NCBI GenBank assembly: GCA_025455685.1
Contig: JALOMB010000012.1
Location: 1 to 49,156 of the forward strand
DNA length: 49,156 nt
Direction of reading: 5' to 3'
Source of the DNA: Chitinophagales bacterium
GTDB taxonomy: Bacteria; Bacteroidota; Bacteroidia; Chitinophagales; JADJOU01
The position numbers were made by a program, and so were the translations under genes. The notes beneath the pieces were generated by a model. The model was not told where the DNA came from. It searched no databases and worked only from the letters and a program-made list of their open reading frames with translations. Of the stretch, positions 18,156 through 26,833 are shown in pieces. The stretch's first letter is position 1, and each line of letters starts with the position of its first letter.

Positions 18156-19010
18156 ATGAAAATTCACAATTGGTTACTTTTTAGTTTTGTCTTTTTCTTC
18201 GTAATGAGCTGTACAGAAGAAGTTGAGAAGTCAAGTAGCTTCACAAACAATAAATTAAGGGATACGACTTATATCAATCAATCTGTAGGTCCTGCTCAGG
18301 AAAAAGTAGCACTTTTAGAAGAGTTTACAGGAGTTACTTGCATCAATTGTCCCAATGCACATACTAAAATAAAAGAGTTGATTGGGATCTATGGCGCACA
18401 ACTTGCTGTCATCAGTATTCATAATCAAGATGCCTTCACTAATCCAATAAAAGACACAGATCCTGCGCTCTATAACGAATACGCCAATGCTATTGGTACT
18501 TTCTTCGGGTCACCAGCCAAGCCAAGTGGTGGAGTAGATAGAGTTAAGAACGCCAATGGCTCCCTTGTTTTCGGCTTGTCAGACTGGCAGAGTCTCATCG
18601 AAGAAAGACTTCAAGTAGCCCCAAAGATTAATTTATCTCTTGAAAAGTTAAGTTCAACTGAATTTCCTTTAGTCAAAGCTAAAATTGAGTTTACTGAAAG
18701 CATAGATGCACCTGTTAACTATACTTTGGCTCTAGTAGAAAACAAAATCAAAGCAGCACAAAAATTTCCTAATAAAACAGAATATGATTATTATCATTAT
18801 GAAGTACTTAGAAAGATATACACTAATAAATTAGGCACACCGCTATCAAGGGTTAACGGAATATTTGAAAAAGGAAGAACGTTTGAATTCACCTTACAAA
18901 CTGAATTAGACAATACATGGCAACAGGACGAACTCTATTATGTCCTTTTCGTAACTAATGAAAACACAAAAGAAGTTATTCAAGCCCTCCAAATTCCTTT
19001 TAAATCATGA
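18156..19010 (+). CDS. Omp28-like lipoprotein with thioredoxin-like CxxC
   Basis: A 284-residue lipoprotein (lipobox VMSC, Cys19). The sequence EEFTGVTCINCPNAH (Cys62 and Cys65) is the hallmark of the Omp28-related family, which has a thioredoxin-like domain, followed by a beta-rich C-terminal part (about 165-284) resembling the family's second domain. An extracytoplasmic thiol-redox or disulfide role is possible; family function is not well defined. The stop overlaps the next gene's ATG by 4 bases (ATGA), indicating an operon with the TPR protein and the trypsin-like protease. Confidence 0.88.
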   Translation: MKIHNWLLFSFVFFFVMSCTEEVEKSSSFTNNKLRDTTYINQSVGPAQEKVALLEEFTGVTCINCPNAHTKIKELIGIYGAQLAVISIHNQDAFTNPIKDTDPALYNEYANAIGTFFGSPAKPSGGVDRVKNANGSLVFGLSDWQSLIEERLQVAPKINLSLEKLSSTEFPLVKAKIEFTESIDAPVNYTLALVENKIKAAQKFPNKTEYDYYHYEVLRKIYTNKLGTPLSRVNGIFEKGRTFEFTLQTELDNTWQQDELYYVLFVTNENTKEVIQALQIPFKS

Positions 19011-21052
19011 ATAAAAAGTGGATTTTTCTCGGTGTTCTTGCATTATGCATAATAGGCTATGCCGTGTTTCGATATGTCAAGAAACAAGAAGACATGAAGC
19101 AAGAAGTTATCCAAAAGCAAAAAGCACAGACCGTTTTCGCACCAGTGTTCAAAGTCTTCGACGACAACATTTCAGCAAACCAACATGATACGATTTATGA
19201 TATAGACAAAACTATTCGAGTTATTCATGAAATCGATGAAGCGATTAAAAAAACCGACAACCTAGAAGAATATTTACTCATCGTAGCAAAACAAGATTAT
19301 AGAAACGTCGCCCCTGATGTGTTAGCTGCTCGTAAGAAACTTATGCAAACGGTAATGGAGATTTATGCGAAGCAAAAAAGACTTGAAGAACAACCGGATT
19401 ATTGGGATTTAATCAGGCAATATACTTTAGCTGCCGGTACGAGTATCGATATCAAAGGCCTTGCAAGTCCAATTCCTACTGATATCATCAAGTACAATCC
19501 AGAGACTACTAGAAAAACTTATGAAAAATTTCTAGAATCACAAGAAGTAAGCAAAGAAATCAAGGAAGAAATACTCTCTATGAAGTCGCGACTCCTCAAT
19601 CAACTCTTTGAATATTCAGAAGTGTATTATAAATATTATGATCAATGGGATAAAATCTGTTTGCATAGGGACAAAGCTTATCTCGCAATGAAAAACGCTC
19701 AATTCGACATAGTGGAGCAGGAAGCAGATAAAGCTATTGCCCTTGCCCCTTTTGAACGGGAAGCCCATATTCTAAAGGGCTTGGCAAAAGTAGCTAAGCT
19801 TGCTAAAAACAAAGGAATTGCTTTCGAAGCATCCAATAATCCACAAGAAGTCCTGGCTTTTTTAGATAAATTTATAGATAAAAATCCAGATTATTCAGCA
19901 CCTGCATTGCTTTTGAAAGGTGTATATTATGAGCAATTAGGTCAAATAAACGAAGCAAAAATTGCCTTTGAAGAGTCTGCTGCCTATTTTCCAAAACAAG
20001 CAGACAAGCTTCAAAATAATTTTGACCCCTATAAGATGCGTCCTTATCTTCGTAAATCAAAAGAAGGCAATATTATCACAGAAGCTTATCGTACGACAAT
20101 GCTTGGTGGCGGTTTCTTTACCCCAGACCTTCAGCTCGCCAAACTTCATTATAAATCCAATAATATCGAAGCAGGAAGAGCTAAGGTTTTAGATCATTTC
20201 GCTCGAAGAAGAAATCAATCTCAATGGGATTATATCTTATCAGACATTGCATTCTGTGAGCAAAGCTTTGGTAAAGAATTTCAAAAGATTTTACCAGAGC
20301 AGACTTTTCTCAAATTAGAAGTGGATCCAGCCATAGTTGGTGATAAACTCAATCTTTCGATTGTCAATAGTTCAGGTAGAAGATTAAATAATGTTTCTTT
20401 GATTTTATGTGTTCAGTTTACTGATATGCTTCGAGATGATTATCAAGCCATTAAAGTCAGTAAGACCTTACCAGCGATTTTGCCTCACCAAAGCAATGAT
20501 TTTGGAAAACAAGAAGTCGTTTATGAATTTCAAGATAAGAAAAAAGGCATAGAAGATATTGTCAATGTTAGAGCCATCGTGATAAGCGATGAAGCCGTAT
20601 CTTGGGTAGATACAGAAGAGTTTAAATTCGAAAGAATCAAAAAACAACGTGATGAACTCAAGAAACTCAAGCCTGAAGAGTATTCACAAGTAGCTAAAGA
20701 ATTTGGATTTAATCAAGCACAAATCATAGATTTGCTCAAAAAAAATGCTAAAATAAAAGTTTCTGAATCCAAACTCTCTATCAATGATTTAGTCAGCATA
20801 GAGCTCCCAAAAGAACTCGCTTTTTTAGCGCCTATTTTCAGAATGACCTCAGATGGAGAAGTGATGATAGAACCTAGCAAAAATGCTTTAGATAAGGATG
20901 CCATAGCCCTAGATTTTAAATTCAATAAATTTAACCAGAAAACGGAACAAGGCTATAGTACCAAGATTTATACCAAGTTCGGAGATTTCGATATCCAATG
21001 GGGAAAAGATAAAAACGGTAATTTTTCGATTTCAAATGTAACTTATCAATAA
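19007..21052 (+). CDS. Membrane-anchored TPR protein
   Basis: A 681-residue protein with one N-terminal membrane segment (residues about 5-24, WIFLGVLALCIIGYAVF) and a large periplasmic part. The segment around residues 230-340 contains two to three TPR-like helical pairs (AKNAQFDIVEQEADKAIALA-like and APALLLKGVYYEQLGQINEA). The region after about 440 looks beta-rich, then has charged helices and a final beta segment; none is recognised. It overlaps its upstream neighbour by 4 bases and its downstream neighbour by one base (TAATG), so the three genes are translated as a unit. It could be a scaffold for the co-encoded lipoprotein or exported protease; that is inference. Confidence 0.8.
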   Translation: MNKKWIFLGVLALCIIGYAVFRYVKKQEDMKQEVIQKQKAQTVFAPVFKVFDDNISANQHDTIYDIDKTIRVIHEIDEAIKKTDNLEEYLLIVAKQDYRNVAPDVLAARKKLMQTVMEIYAKQKRLEEQPDYWDLIRQYTLAAGTSIDIKGLASPIPTDIIKYNPETTRKTYEKFLESQEVSKEIKEEILSMKSRLLNQLFEYSEVYYKYYDQWDKICLHRDKAYLAMKNAQFDIVEQEADKAIALAPFEREAHILKGLAKVAKLAKNKGIAFEASNNPQEVLAFLDKFIDKNPDYSAPALLLKGVYYEQLGQINEAKIAFEESAAYFPKQADKLQNNFDPYKMRPYLRKSKEGNIITEAYRTTMLGGGFFTPDLQLAKLHYKSNNIEAGRAKVLDHFARRRNQSQWDYILSDIAFCEQSFGKEFQKILPEQTFLKLEVDPAIVGDKLNLSIVNSSGRRLNNVSLILCVQFTDMLRDDYQAIKVSKTLPAILPHQSNDFGKQEVVYEFQDKKKGIEDIVNVRAIVISDEAVSWVDTEEFKFERIKKQRDELKKLKPEEYSQVAKEFGFNQAQIIDLLKKNAKIKVSESKLSINDLVSIELPKELAFLAPIFRMTSDGEVMIEPSKNALDKDAIALDFKFNKFNQKTEQGYSTKIYTKFGDFDIQWGKDKNGNFSISNVTYQ

Positions 21053-22629
21053 TGAATAGAATTTCAATTTCTTTGCTCTTATGTCTATGGTTTCAAGTTG
21101 TTTTTGGTCAATTTACCAGTGCTATAGAAAACCCTAGTATCCCTATTACTTTTACTGCGCAATGCGATAAATTACTTCTTGCTGAAGCTTTGATGAAAAA
21201 CGAAAAAGGATTATCTATTTCCGCTGTATTTATGCCTTTTTCCCTTAGTCTTCGTGATGCTCAAATCGTGAAAATAAATCCAGACAATAGCCAAATTGTT
21301 CAATTTAAAATTTATTCCCCTGAAGCCAAAGGCTTATCCTTGAAAATGAATAAAAAAAATATCGATTGGGCGAAGATTAGAATCCTAGATAAGGATTACA
21401 CGCAAATCATAGCGCTTGGCAACGAATTTAATTCACAAGATGAAATGGTCTCGTCTATTATAGATCAAGACCAAATTATATTAGAAGCTATTATTCCAGC
21501 CAATAGTCAAAGCGTAGAAATTAATATTACCGGCGCATATCATTTCTTTAAATCTTCACAAGCTGGATTTAATGACTCAGATAACTGTATTATTAATGCG
21601 AATTGCAATGATGCTGATACTTATAGAGATTATATGAATTCGACTGTTCGGATTTTAGTTACAGGTACTAACTTCGCGGGTTGGTGTACCGGTACTTTGA
21701 TTAATAATACAGCAAAGGACCTAAAGCCTTATATTCTCACAGCCAATCATTGTTCTGAAAAAAGCACTTTAAATGATTTGAAGAATTGGAAATTCTATTT
21801 CTTTTATCAACAGCCAGGATGTTTGCGTACCAGTGTAGAGCCGAGTAGTATCGTTTTTAATGGATGTAATGCAAAAGCCTATCCTGACAATGATGTAGGG
21901 GATAATTCTAGCGATTATCTCTTATTAGAGTTATTTAATCCAATTCCTGCATCTTATAACATTAGTTTTCTCGGTTGGAATGCTACTTTGTCTAATTTTA
22001 CGAATACCGCTGTGTTTCATCATCCTAATGGTGATGTCAAAAAGTTTTCTAGAGTTGCTAACACGACACAACTCAATGCTTATGCAAATTCTAGCGTCTC
22101 AAGACATCATACGGTTCGCTACGCCACTACTTCTTTGGGTTATGTATCCTCTACCCAAGTGGGTTCATCTGGAAGTGCTTTGCTAACTACAGATGGCAAA
22201 ATCATCGGTACTTTATCCGGAGGTAATGCTTCCTGTGGCCTAACCAATGGGATAGATATGTATGGAGCGCTTTATTTTGGTTGGGATAAATACAGCACAA
22301 ATCCTTCAAAATGGCTAAAAACATATTTAGATCCTATTAATTCTGGCGCTACAGTTTTTGATAAAATTAGCAATAGTCCTACCGTAAGTATTCAAGATTA
22401 TCAAGCAGAAAATCCGCCATTTTCCTACAAATTGAACCAAGGCCACATGTATCTTAAAAGTATTGCGCAGCCTTTAGTCGTCAAGCATTTTTCTTTGCTC
22501 GGACAGTTGATCAATTCCATGACTATAGCCCCATATGATGAAATAGAAATGCCTATAAAATCAAAGGGCGTATCTATTATCGAAATCTCAACGGATAATC
22601 AAAGAAAAATTATAAAAGTCCAGCAATAA
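21052..22629 (+). CDS. Trypsin-like serine protease with T9SS sorting domain
   Basis: A 525-residue secreted protein with a signal peptide (ending VFGQ). It has a chymotrypsin-like protease domain: His in LTANHCSEKS near residue 232, Asp in DNDVGDNSSDYLLLEL near 284, and Ser in QVGSSGSALL near 370. Cysteines around the domain suggest disulfides, as in lysyl endopeptidase-like enzymes. Residues about 445-525 (HFSLLGQLINSM, SKGVSIIEISTDNQRKIIKV) form a type A T9SS C-terminal sorting domain, so the protein is probably exported across the outer membrane. The N-terminal about 180 residues likely act as a propeptide or beta domain. It ends the Omp28-TPR operon. Confidence 0.9.
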   Translation: MNRISISLLLCLWFQVVFGQFTSAIENPSIPITFTAQCDKLLLAEALMKNEKGLSISAVFMPFSLSLRDAQIVKINPDNSQIVQFKIYSPEAKGLSLKMNKKNIDWAKIRILDKDYTQIIALGNEFNSQDEMVSSIIDQDQIILEAIIPANSQSVEINITGAYHFFKSSQAGFNDSDNCIINANCNDADTYRDYMNSTVRILVTGTNFAGWCTGTLINNTAKDLKPYILTANHCSEKSTLNDLKNWKFYFFYQQPGCLRTSVEPSSIVFNGCNAKAYPDNDVGDNSSDYLLLELFNPIPASYNISFLGWNATLSNFTNTAVFHHPNGDVKKFSRVANTTQLNAYANSSVSRHHTVRYATTSLGYVSSTQVGSSGSALLTTDGKIIGTLSGGNASCGLTNGIDMYGALYFGWDKYSTNPSKWLKTYLDPINSGATVFDKISNSPTVSIQDYQAENPPFSYKLNQGHMYLKSIAQPLVVKHFSLLGQLINSMTIAPYDEIEMPIKSKGVSIIEISTDNQRKIIKVQQ

Positions 22630-22632
22630 TTT

Positions 22633-23343
22633 ATGTCACAGTCAAAAGTTTGGTTGATTCCTACTCCGATAAGCGATACCGCTTACTCCCAAACTACAGA
22701 TACTAGATTTAATATCAATGAATTAAACTTTTTCGTAGTAGAAAACCTACGAGAAGCTCGAAGAAATTTAAGAAAAATGAAGTATTCCCTTGATTTCGAT
22801 AAGGAAGTCGAGTTTCTTGAAATGAATTTTCACCAAAAAGATTCAGAAAATAAAAGCATTTATTTACAGTGGCTTCAAAAAGATGTCCAAATAGGCATTA
22901 TGAGTGATGCAGGTATTCCTGCTATAGCGGATCCAGGTCAGAAGTATGTAGCTTGGGCTCATGACTATCAGGCCGAAGTAATTCCCTTAGTTGGCGCTAA
23001 TAGTATGATGATGGCACTTGCTGCGAGTGGACTTAATGGACAGCGATTTACCTTTTGGGGTTATTTGCCAATAAAAGAAGATGCGCGCAATATTGCGTTC
23101 AAAAAAGCCTTGACCTTGAGTCAATCCTCCTATCATACCCAGATTTTCATAGAAACACCCTATCGCAACAAAGCATTCTTTGACTATTGTTTGAAACAGC
23201 TACCTAATTCTGCTCAACTCTGTGTCGCAATCGATATTTTAGGCGAAAATCAGCGAATTCAAACGCAAACTATAGAATATTGGAAAAAAATGCCATTTGC
23301 ATTTATCAAAAAACCATGTGTCTTTTTATTTACCCTATCATGA
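22633..23343 (+). CDS. RsmI-like SAM-dependent methyltransferase
   Basis: A 236-residue tetrapyrrole-methylase-fold protein. SDAGIPAIADPG near residue 93 and LVGANSMMMALAASGLNGQRFTFWGYLP match the 16S rRNA (cytidine-1402-2'-O) methyltransferase RsmI family. The N-terminal VGTPIGN glycine-rich motif of standard RsmI is replaced by LIPTPISDTA, and the protein is shorter than standard RsmI (about 280), as in the short Bacteroidota variant. The target may differ from C1402. The stop codon overlaps the next ATG (ATGA). Confidence 0.85.
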   Translation: MSQSKVWLIPTPISDTAYSQTTDTRFNINELNFFVVENLREARRNLRKMKYSLDFDKEVEFLEMNFHQKDSENKSIYLQWLQKDVQIGIMSDAGIPAIADPGQKYVAWAHDYQAEVIPLVGANSMMMALAASGLNGQRFTFWGYLPIKEDARNIAFKKALTLSQSSYHTQIFIETPYRNKAFFDYCLKQLPNSAQLCVAIDILGENQRIQTQTIEYWKKMPFAFIKKPCVFLFTLS

Positions 23344-23684
23344 TTCCTTCTTTACTCGAAAAAGCTCGTTTCTTACAAGACCAAAGCAAAAAAGATTTTG
23401 GGTTGCTTAAGAAATGGACCAATCAAGACATTGCGGATTTCCCGGAATTCAGACTTCATATTCAATCACTTATAGCCGGTAGAATTAAAATCATGCTTAG
23501 AGATGATTTCAATGGGTTAGTTCATTTTCTCTATCGGTTAGATATTAACGAAAATTCAGTTAGGTCTTGCTTTGATGCTGAGGATAATGAGGTGTCTGAA
23601 AAAATAGCGGAACTTTATATCGAACGAATACTAAAAAAATATCTTACTAGAAAACTATTTGCATCAGATGATTCAGAAGATTAG
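23340..23684 (+). CDS. Small helical protein of unknown function
   Basis: A 114-residue protein from the ATG at 23340 (MIPSLLEKARFLQDQSKKDF), which overlaps the methyltransferase stop as ATGA. An open frame extends 20 codons upstream but lies inside the methyltransferase gene. The protein is predicted helical and has an acidic C-terminus (ASDDSED). No motif, signal or membrane segment is seen. Its position in a tightly overlapped operon supports it as real. Confidence 0.7.
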   Translation: MIPSLLEKARFLQDQSKKDFGLLKKWTNQDIADFPEFRLHIQSLIAGRIKIMLRDDFNGLVHFLYRLDINENSVRSCFDAEDNEVSEKIAELYIERILKKYLTRKLFASDDSED

Positions 23685-24582
23685 TTTTTATGTATTTTTT
23701 CTTTTTCTTCCTGCATTTGTATTAGCGCAACATCAGGAGTTAGATAGTTTTCAACCTAAGAAATTCACACAAATAACGCTGGCCTTCACCTCAGGTTTTG
23801 CATTGACACAGACAGCACTTTATTTTGCGTGGTATCAAAGCTATCCTCAGCAAGGGTTTCATTTTCGGGATGATTTACATCAATGGAATGGTTCAGATAA
23901 AATGGGACATGCTTTCTCTGCATATGCTCTGAGTGACATGCTATATAATGGTTTGCGATATACTGGTGTTCAAAAAAAGAAGTCAGCTATTTTTGGAAGT
24001 CTTACTGGATTTATGGCCGTTAATTCAATTGAAATAATGGATGGATTTAGCGCACAATGGGGAGCTTCGATGAGTGATGTAGCCGCCAATGCATTAGGCA
24101 GTGGCTTTTTTCTTGCGCAGCAGTTGCTCTTTGACAAACAAATAGTAATGCTGAAATTTGGCTTTAGACCTAGAGCAATCTCAGACCCAATTCTTCAAGC
24201 CCGTAGCAATGAGCTATTCGGTTCTTTTCCTGCTCATATTATAAAAGATTATAACGCATCATCGATTTGGGCTTGTCTTCATCTTCATCAATTTCGTCCT
24301 CAAAGTAAATTTGGATTCCTTGGTCTTGCCTTAGGTATCGGTAGTCAAAATCTCTATGGTGCAGAAGACAATAAATTTAAACTCAATGGCATTGAATATG
24401 ATTATAGTTCAATTCCAAGGGTACACGAATATATGCTTGGATTAGATATAGATTGGACTAAAATACCCGCTAAGAAGCCTTGGTTGAAAACCACCTTCAA
24501 AGTCTTAAACTATATACGAATCCCTTTGCCTGCTTTACAAATGAATAGTCAAGGTGAATTCTCGGCATGGCTCTTGAGATAG
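23668..24582 (+). CDS. DUF2279 family membrane/periplasmic protein
   Basis: About 304 residues from the ATG at 23668 (MIQKISFYVFFLFLPAFVLA, a signal peptide); a TTG at 23659 is also in frame. The segment WNGSDKMGHAFSAYALSDML with following helices (GSLTGFMAVNSIEIMDGFSA) is the core of DUF2279 (YfiM-like), a family of predicted envelope proteins with a conserved D-K-x-G-H-A motif. It overlaps the preceding gene by 17 bases. The C-terminal about 120 residues look like beta-strand-rich surface. It is the last intact gene before a decayed region. Confidence 0.85.
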   Translation: MIQKISFYVFFLFLPAFVLAQHQELDSFQPKKFTQITLAFTSGFALTQTALYFAWYQSYPQQGFHFRDDLHQWNGSDKMGHAFSAYALSDMLYNGLRYTGVQKKKSAIFGSLTGFMAVNSIEIMDGFSAQWGASMSDVAANALGSGFFLAQQLLFDKQIVMLKFGFRPRAISDPILQARSNELFGSFPAHIIKDYNASSIWACLHLHQFRPQSKFGFLGLALGIGSQNLYGAEDNKFKLNGIEYDYSSIPRVHEYMLGLDIDWTKIPAKKPWLKTTFKVLNYIRIPLPALQMNSQGEFSAWLLR

Positions 24583-24630
24583 TTTTTTTAATTCAAATTT
24601 TAGTATAAATTCTTTTCAATTTTTCGCCAT

Positions 24631-24732
24631 ATGTTGATAATATGTAAGCTATTTATAATTACCCTAATTTTAATTATTTTATTGGATGTTTATTCGCAAG
24701 ATCATGCTTCATGTTTTGTTGCACTACGGTAA
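24631..24732 (+). pseudogene. Possible orphan signal peptide (truncated secreted gene)
   Basis: A 33-codon ORF from ATG at 24631 reads like a signal peptide (CKLFIITLILIILLDVYSQ) and then stops after 11 more codons. No mature domain follows in any frame. It could be the remnant of a secreted-protein gene in a region that also holds a decayed crotonase gene, or chance in A/T-rich DNA. Confidence 0.3.
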
Positions 24733-24801
24733 AATTAAATTTAGTTAACTCCTTAAATAATATTATGTTTATCCCAAGAAAATGAAACTTCGAGTATTTA
24801 G

Positions 24802-25458
24802 ATTAATACAAAAAAATCAGAAAAAACTATTCTAACGGAACTAAAAGATCATATCCGCTACATTACAATTAATCGAGAATCAAAATATATTGCTTTGAAC
24901 AAAGAAGACTTCGACCAAATCGACGAAGCCCTCAAACTATCACGCAGAAGTCCTAATGTTTTATTTAGAATATAAAATTGTTTTAAACCCATTATCGCTG
25001 CTGTCTATGGCTTTGCGTTCTGAGGTAGTTTGGAATTAGCGATGGCTTGTAATTTTAGAATTGCTAGTGAAAATGCTAGCTTTGGGCAGCCATATGTCAA
25101 TCAAGGGTTAATTCGTGGATATTGAGGCACGCAACAATAAGTGCAGCTTAACGGCAAAGGCAAAGCTATGGAATTGCTGATAGCAGCGGAAAGTATTAAA
25201 GCTGACGAGGATTTGAGATTAGCACTAGTCAATCATGTCGTAACTTCCGAAGCACTTATCCCAAAGCAGTTTAATTGCTCCTGAAAATCAATACTAAAGC
25301 ACCTTTAGCTGTTGGGTAAACCATAATGCAGTTAATTCCTATTTCAACGATGGCCTTTGGGCTATATCATTGAAAATATATTTTTTGAAACAGAAGATTT
25401 CAAATTAGGCGTCGATGCTTTTTTAAACAAACGAAAAGCAGCGTTTCAATCTAAATAA
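24802..25458 (+). pseudogene. Decayed enoyl-CoA hydratase (crotonase family)
   Basis: Translation in pieces gives recognisable crotonase blocks in the right order. 24841-24975 reads DHIRYITINRESKYIALNKE...DEALKLSRRSPNV and ends in a stop. 24985-25281 reads KPIIAAVYGFAF, stop, LELAMACNFRIASENASFGQ, GLIRGY, stop, GTQQ, stop, GKGKAMELLIAAESIKADE, LALVNHVVTSEALIPK. Other frames give LLLKINTKAPLAVG and finally ETEDFKLGVDAFLNKRKAAF, ending at TAA 25456-25458. There are stops at 25021, 25123, 25138 and 25282, several frameshifts, and a deletion of about 50 codons that removes the first oxyanion-hole loop. The gene once encoded an acyl-CoA hydratase; it cannot make an active enzyme now. Confidence 0.9.
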
Positions 25459-25745
25459 TTTTTATTTAATTTGATTCAAATAGTCTATCGCTACCTAAGC
25501 AATTGAAAATAAAAATTCTTTGGTAAAGATATTAAATTCCTAATTTTTCTTAAATTTCAATATATTGATTAACTCAAAAAAGAATATGTCTCATTTTTGT
25601 TTGCAGTTATCCACATTGAAAAATACCAAATAACAAGTTTTTTGGCATATTTTGATGCACTAACTAACAAATTAACAACATTTAACGCTTTGTTGTTCTT
25701 TTTCCATTAAATTTGCTTTTGTAAACCATTTAAACTTTTTATTTT
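25459..25745. other. A/T-rich intergenic region upstream of the beta-barrel gene
   Basis: These 287 bases between the crotonase pseudogene and the outer-membrane protein gene contain no coding stretch I recognise. A TAAATTTG element (25708-25715) lies near the right end; the rest is A/T-rich. Confidence 0.5.
25708..25715 (+). promoter_or_regulatory. Putative -7 promoter element (TAAATTTG)
   Basis: TAAATTTG matches TAnnTTTG, 30 bases before the ATG at 25746. A TTTG at 25689-25692 is only 15 bases upstream, closer than the usual 19-21, so the -33 part is uncertain. Confidence 0.4.
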
Positions 25746-26303
25746 ATGAAAAAATTAATTCTTTTATTTGCAATGTCAGCAATGACTTTAGGTGCTATGG
25801 CACAAAAAAACACAATTTTCGTCAGTGGAAACTATGGATTTAGCTCTACTACTTCTGAGCCATCAGCAGGCGGCACTTCTAATACTTCTACTTCATACAC
25901 TTTTGCGCCAAAAATCGGTTATCACTTTTCAGATAATCAAGCGGTAGGCGTAATGTTCGGTTTAACTGGAGGTGAATCAGGTGGTGTATCAACTACCTCT
26001 ACAGTTTTTGGTGCTTTTTATCGTCATATTTTCCCTTTAGGCGATATTTTCGCACTATATGGCGATGCAGGCGTTTCTTATGCTGATGCACAAAAAGAAA
26101 TCAATGTCAACATCAAACCAGGTGTCATGGCTAGATTAGGCAAAGGATGGGCATTGACTTCTGAATTTGCTACTTTAGGATATAGAAGTAAGGATAATGG
26201 ATCAACAAAAACTTCCGAATTTGGGTTAGATGTAATGGGAAGTAATGGAGGTTTTACCTTCGGAATCCAAAAAAGCTTTGGCCTAAGTGGTGTTAAAAAA
26301 TAA
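25746..26303 (+). CDS. Outer-membrane beta-barrel protein
   Basis: A 185-residue protein with a clear signal peptide (MKKLILLFAMSAMTLGAMAQ) and alternating hydrophobic strands rich in Gly, Ser, Thr and aromatic residues, ending in FGIQKSFGLSGVKK. Length and pattern match the small OMP_b-brl porin-like family of Bacteroidota. It is monocistronic, with its own promoter-like element and a strong terminator. Short leader and signal type suggest high expression. Specific function is not identifiable. Confidence 0.88.
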   Translation: MKKLILLFAMSAMTLGAMAQKNTIFVSGNYGFSSTTSEPSAGGTSNTSTSYTFAPKIGYHFSDNQAVGVMFGLTGGESGGVSTTSTVFGAFYRHIFPLGDIFALYGDAGVSYADAQKEINVNIKPGVMARLGKGWALTSEFATLGYRSKDNGSTKTSEFGLDVMGSNGGFTFGIQKSFGLSGVKK

Positions 26304-26338
26304 GTATTTATTCTGCTTAATACTCAAAAATTAAATTT

Positions 26339-26366
26339 AAGCCCATCTTCGGATGGGCTTTTTTTA
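26339..26366. terminator. Rho-independent terminator with TTCG loop
   Basis: AAGCCCATC and GATGGGCTT (26339-26347 and 26352-26360) form a 9-bp stem around a TTCG tetraloop followed by Ts. It lies between the convergent beta-barrel gene and the Smr gene. On the minus strand the stem is followed by fewer Ts, so it works mainly for the plus strand. Confidence 0.92.
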
Positions 26367-26828
26367 TAAATATACCTTAGTTGATGGCATATCTAGACTC
26401 GGTTTATCAAATCTAATCTGATGTCTCGACAAATACTCGATGACCTTATCCCGAAGAATTCCTTGTCCTCTGCCATAGATGATTTCTATTTGTTTACTTG
26501 AAACCTTACGAAGTCTTTGGATTTCTTGATGCAAAAAATTTAGTTGATTTTCTAATACATGAACACTCGTTTTATACGTTTTAGGGATTTTTTCATCATG
26601 TAAATCAATTTGGACCCAGGTTACAGGCAATTTTGATACGGCAATGTCTTTGTAAATGATAGGAGTATCTATGTCAGAGACTTTAACTAATTTTGCTAAA
26701 GAAAATTCATGTTCAAATCCATCAGTGCATAGGATACATGCTTTATAGCTCGATACCGAGATTACTTGACCACATAAATCTTCATCGATATGCGATACGA
26801 TATCACCAACAGAGATAGATGAATGCAC
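26364..26828 (-). CDS. DUF2027-like/Smr domain protein (GTG start)
   Basis: A 154-residue protein. The N-terminal half (VGDIVSHIDEDLCGQVISVS, DGFEHEFSLAKLVKV) resembles the KOW-like N-terminal part of DUF2027; the second half is an Smr domain with VQIDLHDEK and IYGRGQGILRDKVIEYL, the LDxH and GxGxG-type motifs (IYGRGQG). Smr domains nick or bind nucleic acids and occur in MutS2. Bacteroidota DUF2027-Smr proteins are usually about 350 residues, so this form lacks the middle. The start is GTG, five bases after the mscL stop codon; no in-frame ATG fits. Confidence 0.82.
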   Translation of the reverse strand: MHSSISVGDIVSHIDEDLCGQVISVSSYKACILCTDGFEHEFSLAKLVKVSDIDTPIIYKDIAVSKLPVTWVQIDLHDEKIPKTYKTSVHVLENQLNFLHQEIQRLRKVSSKQIEIIYGRGQGILRDKVIEYLSRHQIRFDKPSLDMPSTKVYL

Positions 26829-26833
26829 TTATT

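Noticed and set aside
17026-25744. The 16-mer TTTAAACTTTTTATTT occurs at 17026-17041 and 25729-25744, upstream of genes
   Set aside because: Both lie in A/T-only regions; the two genes have different orientations to it, so it is probably chance rather than a shared operator.
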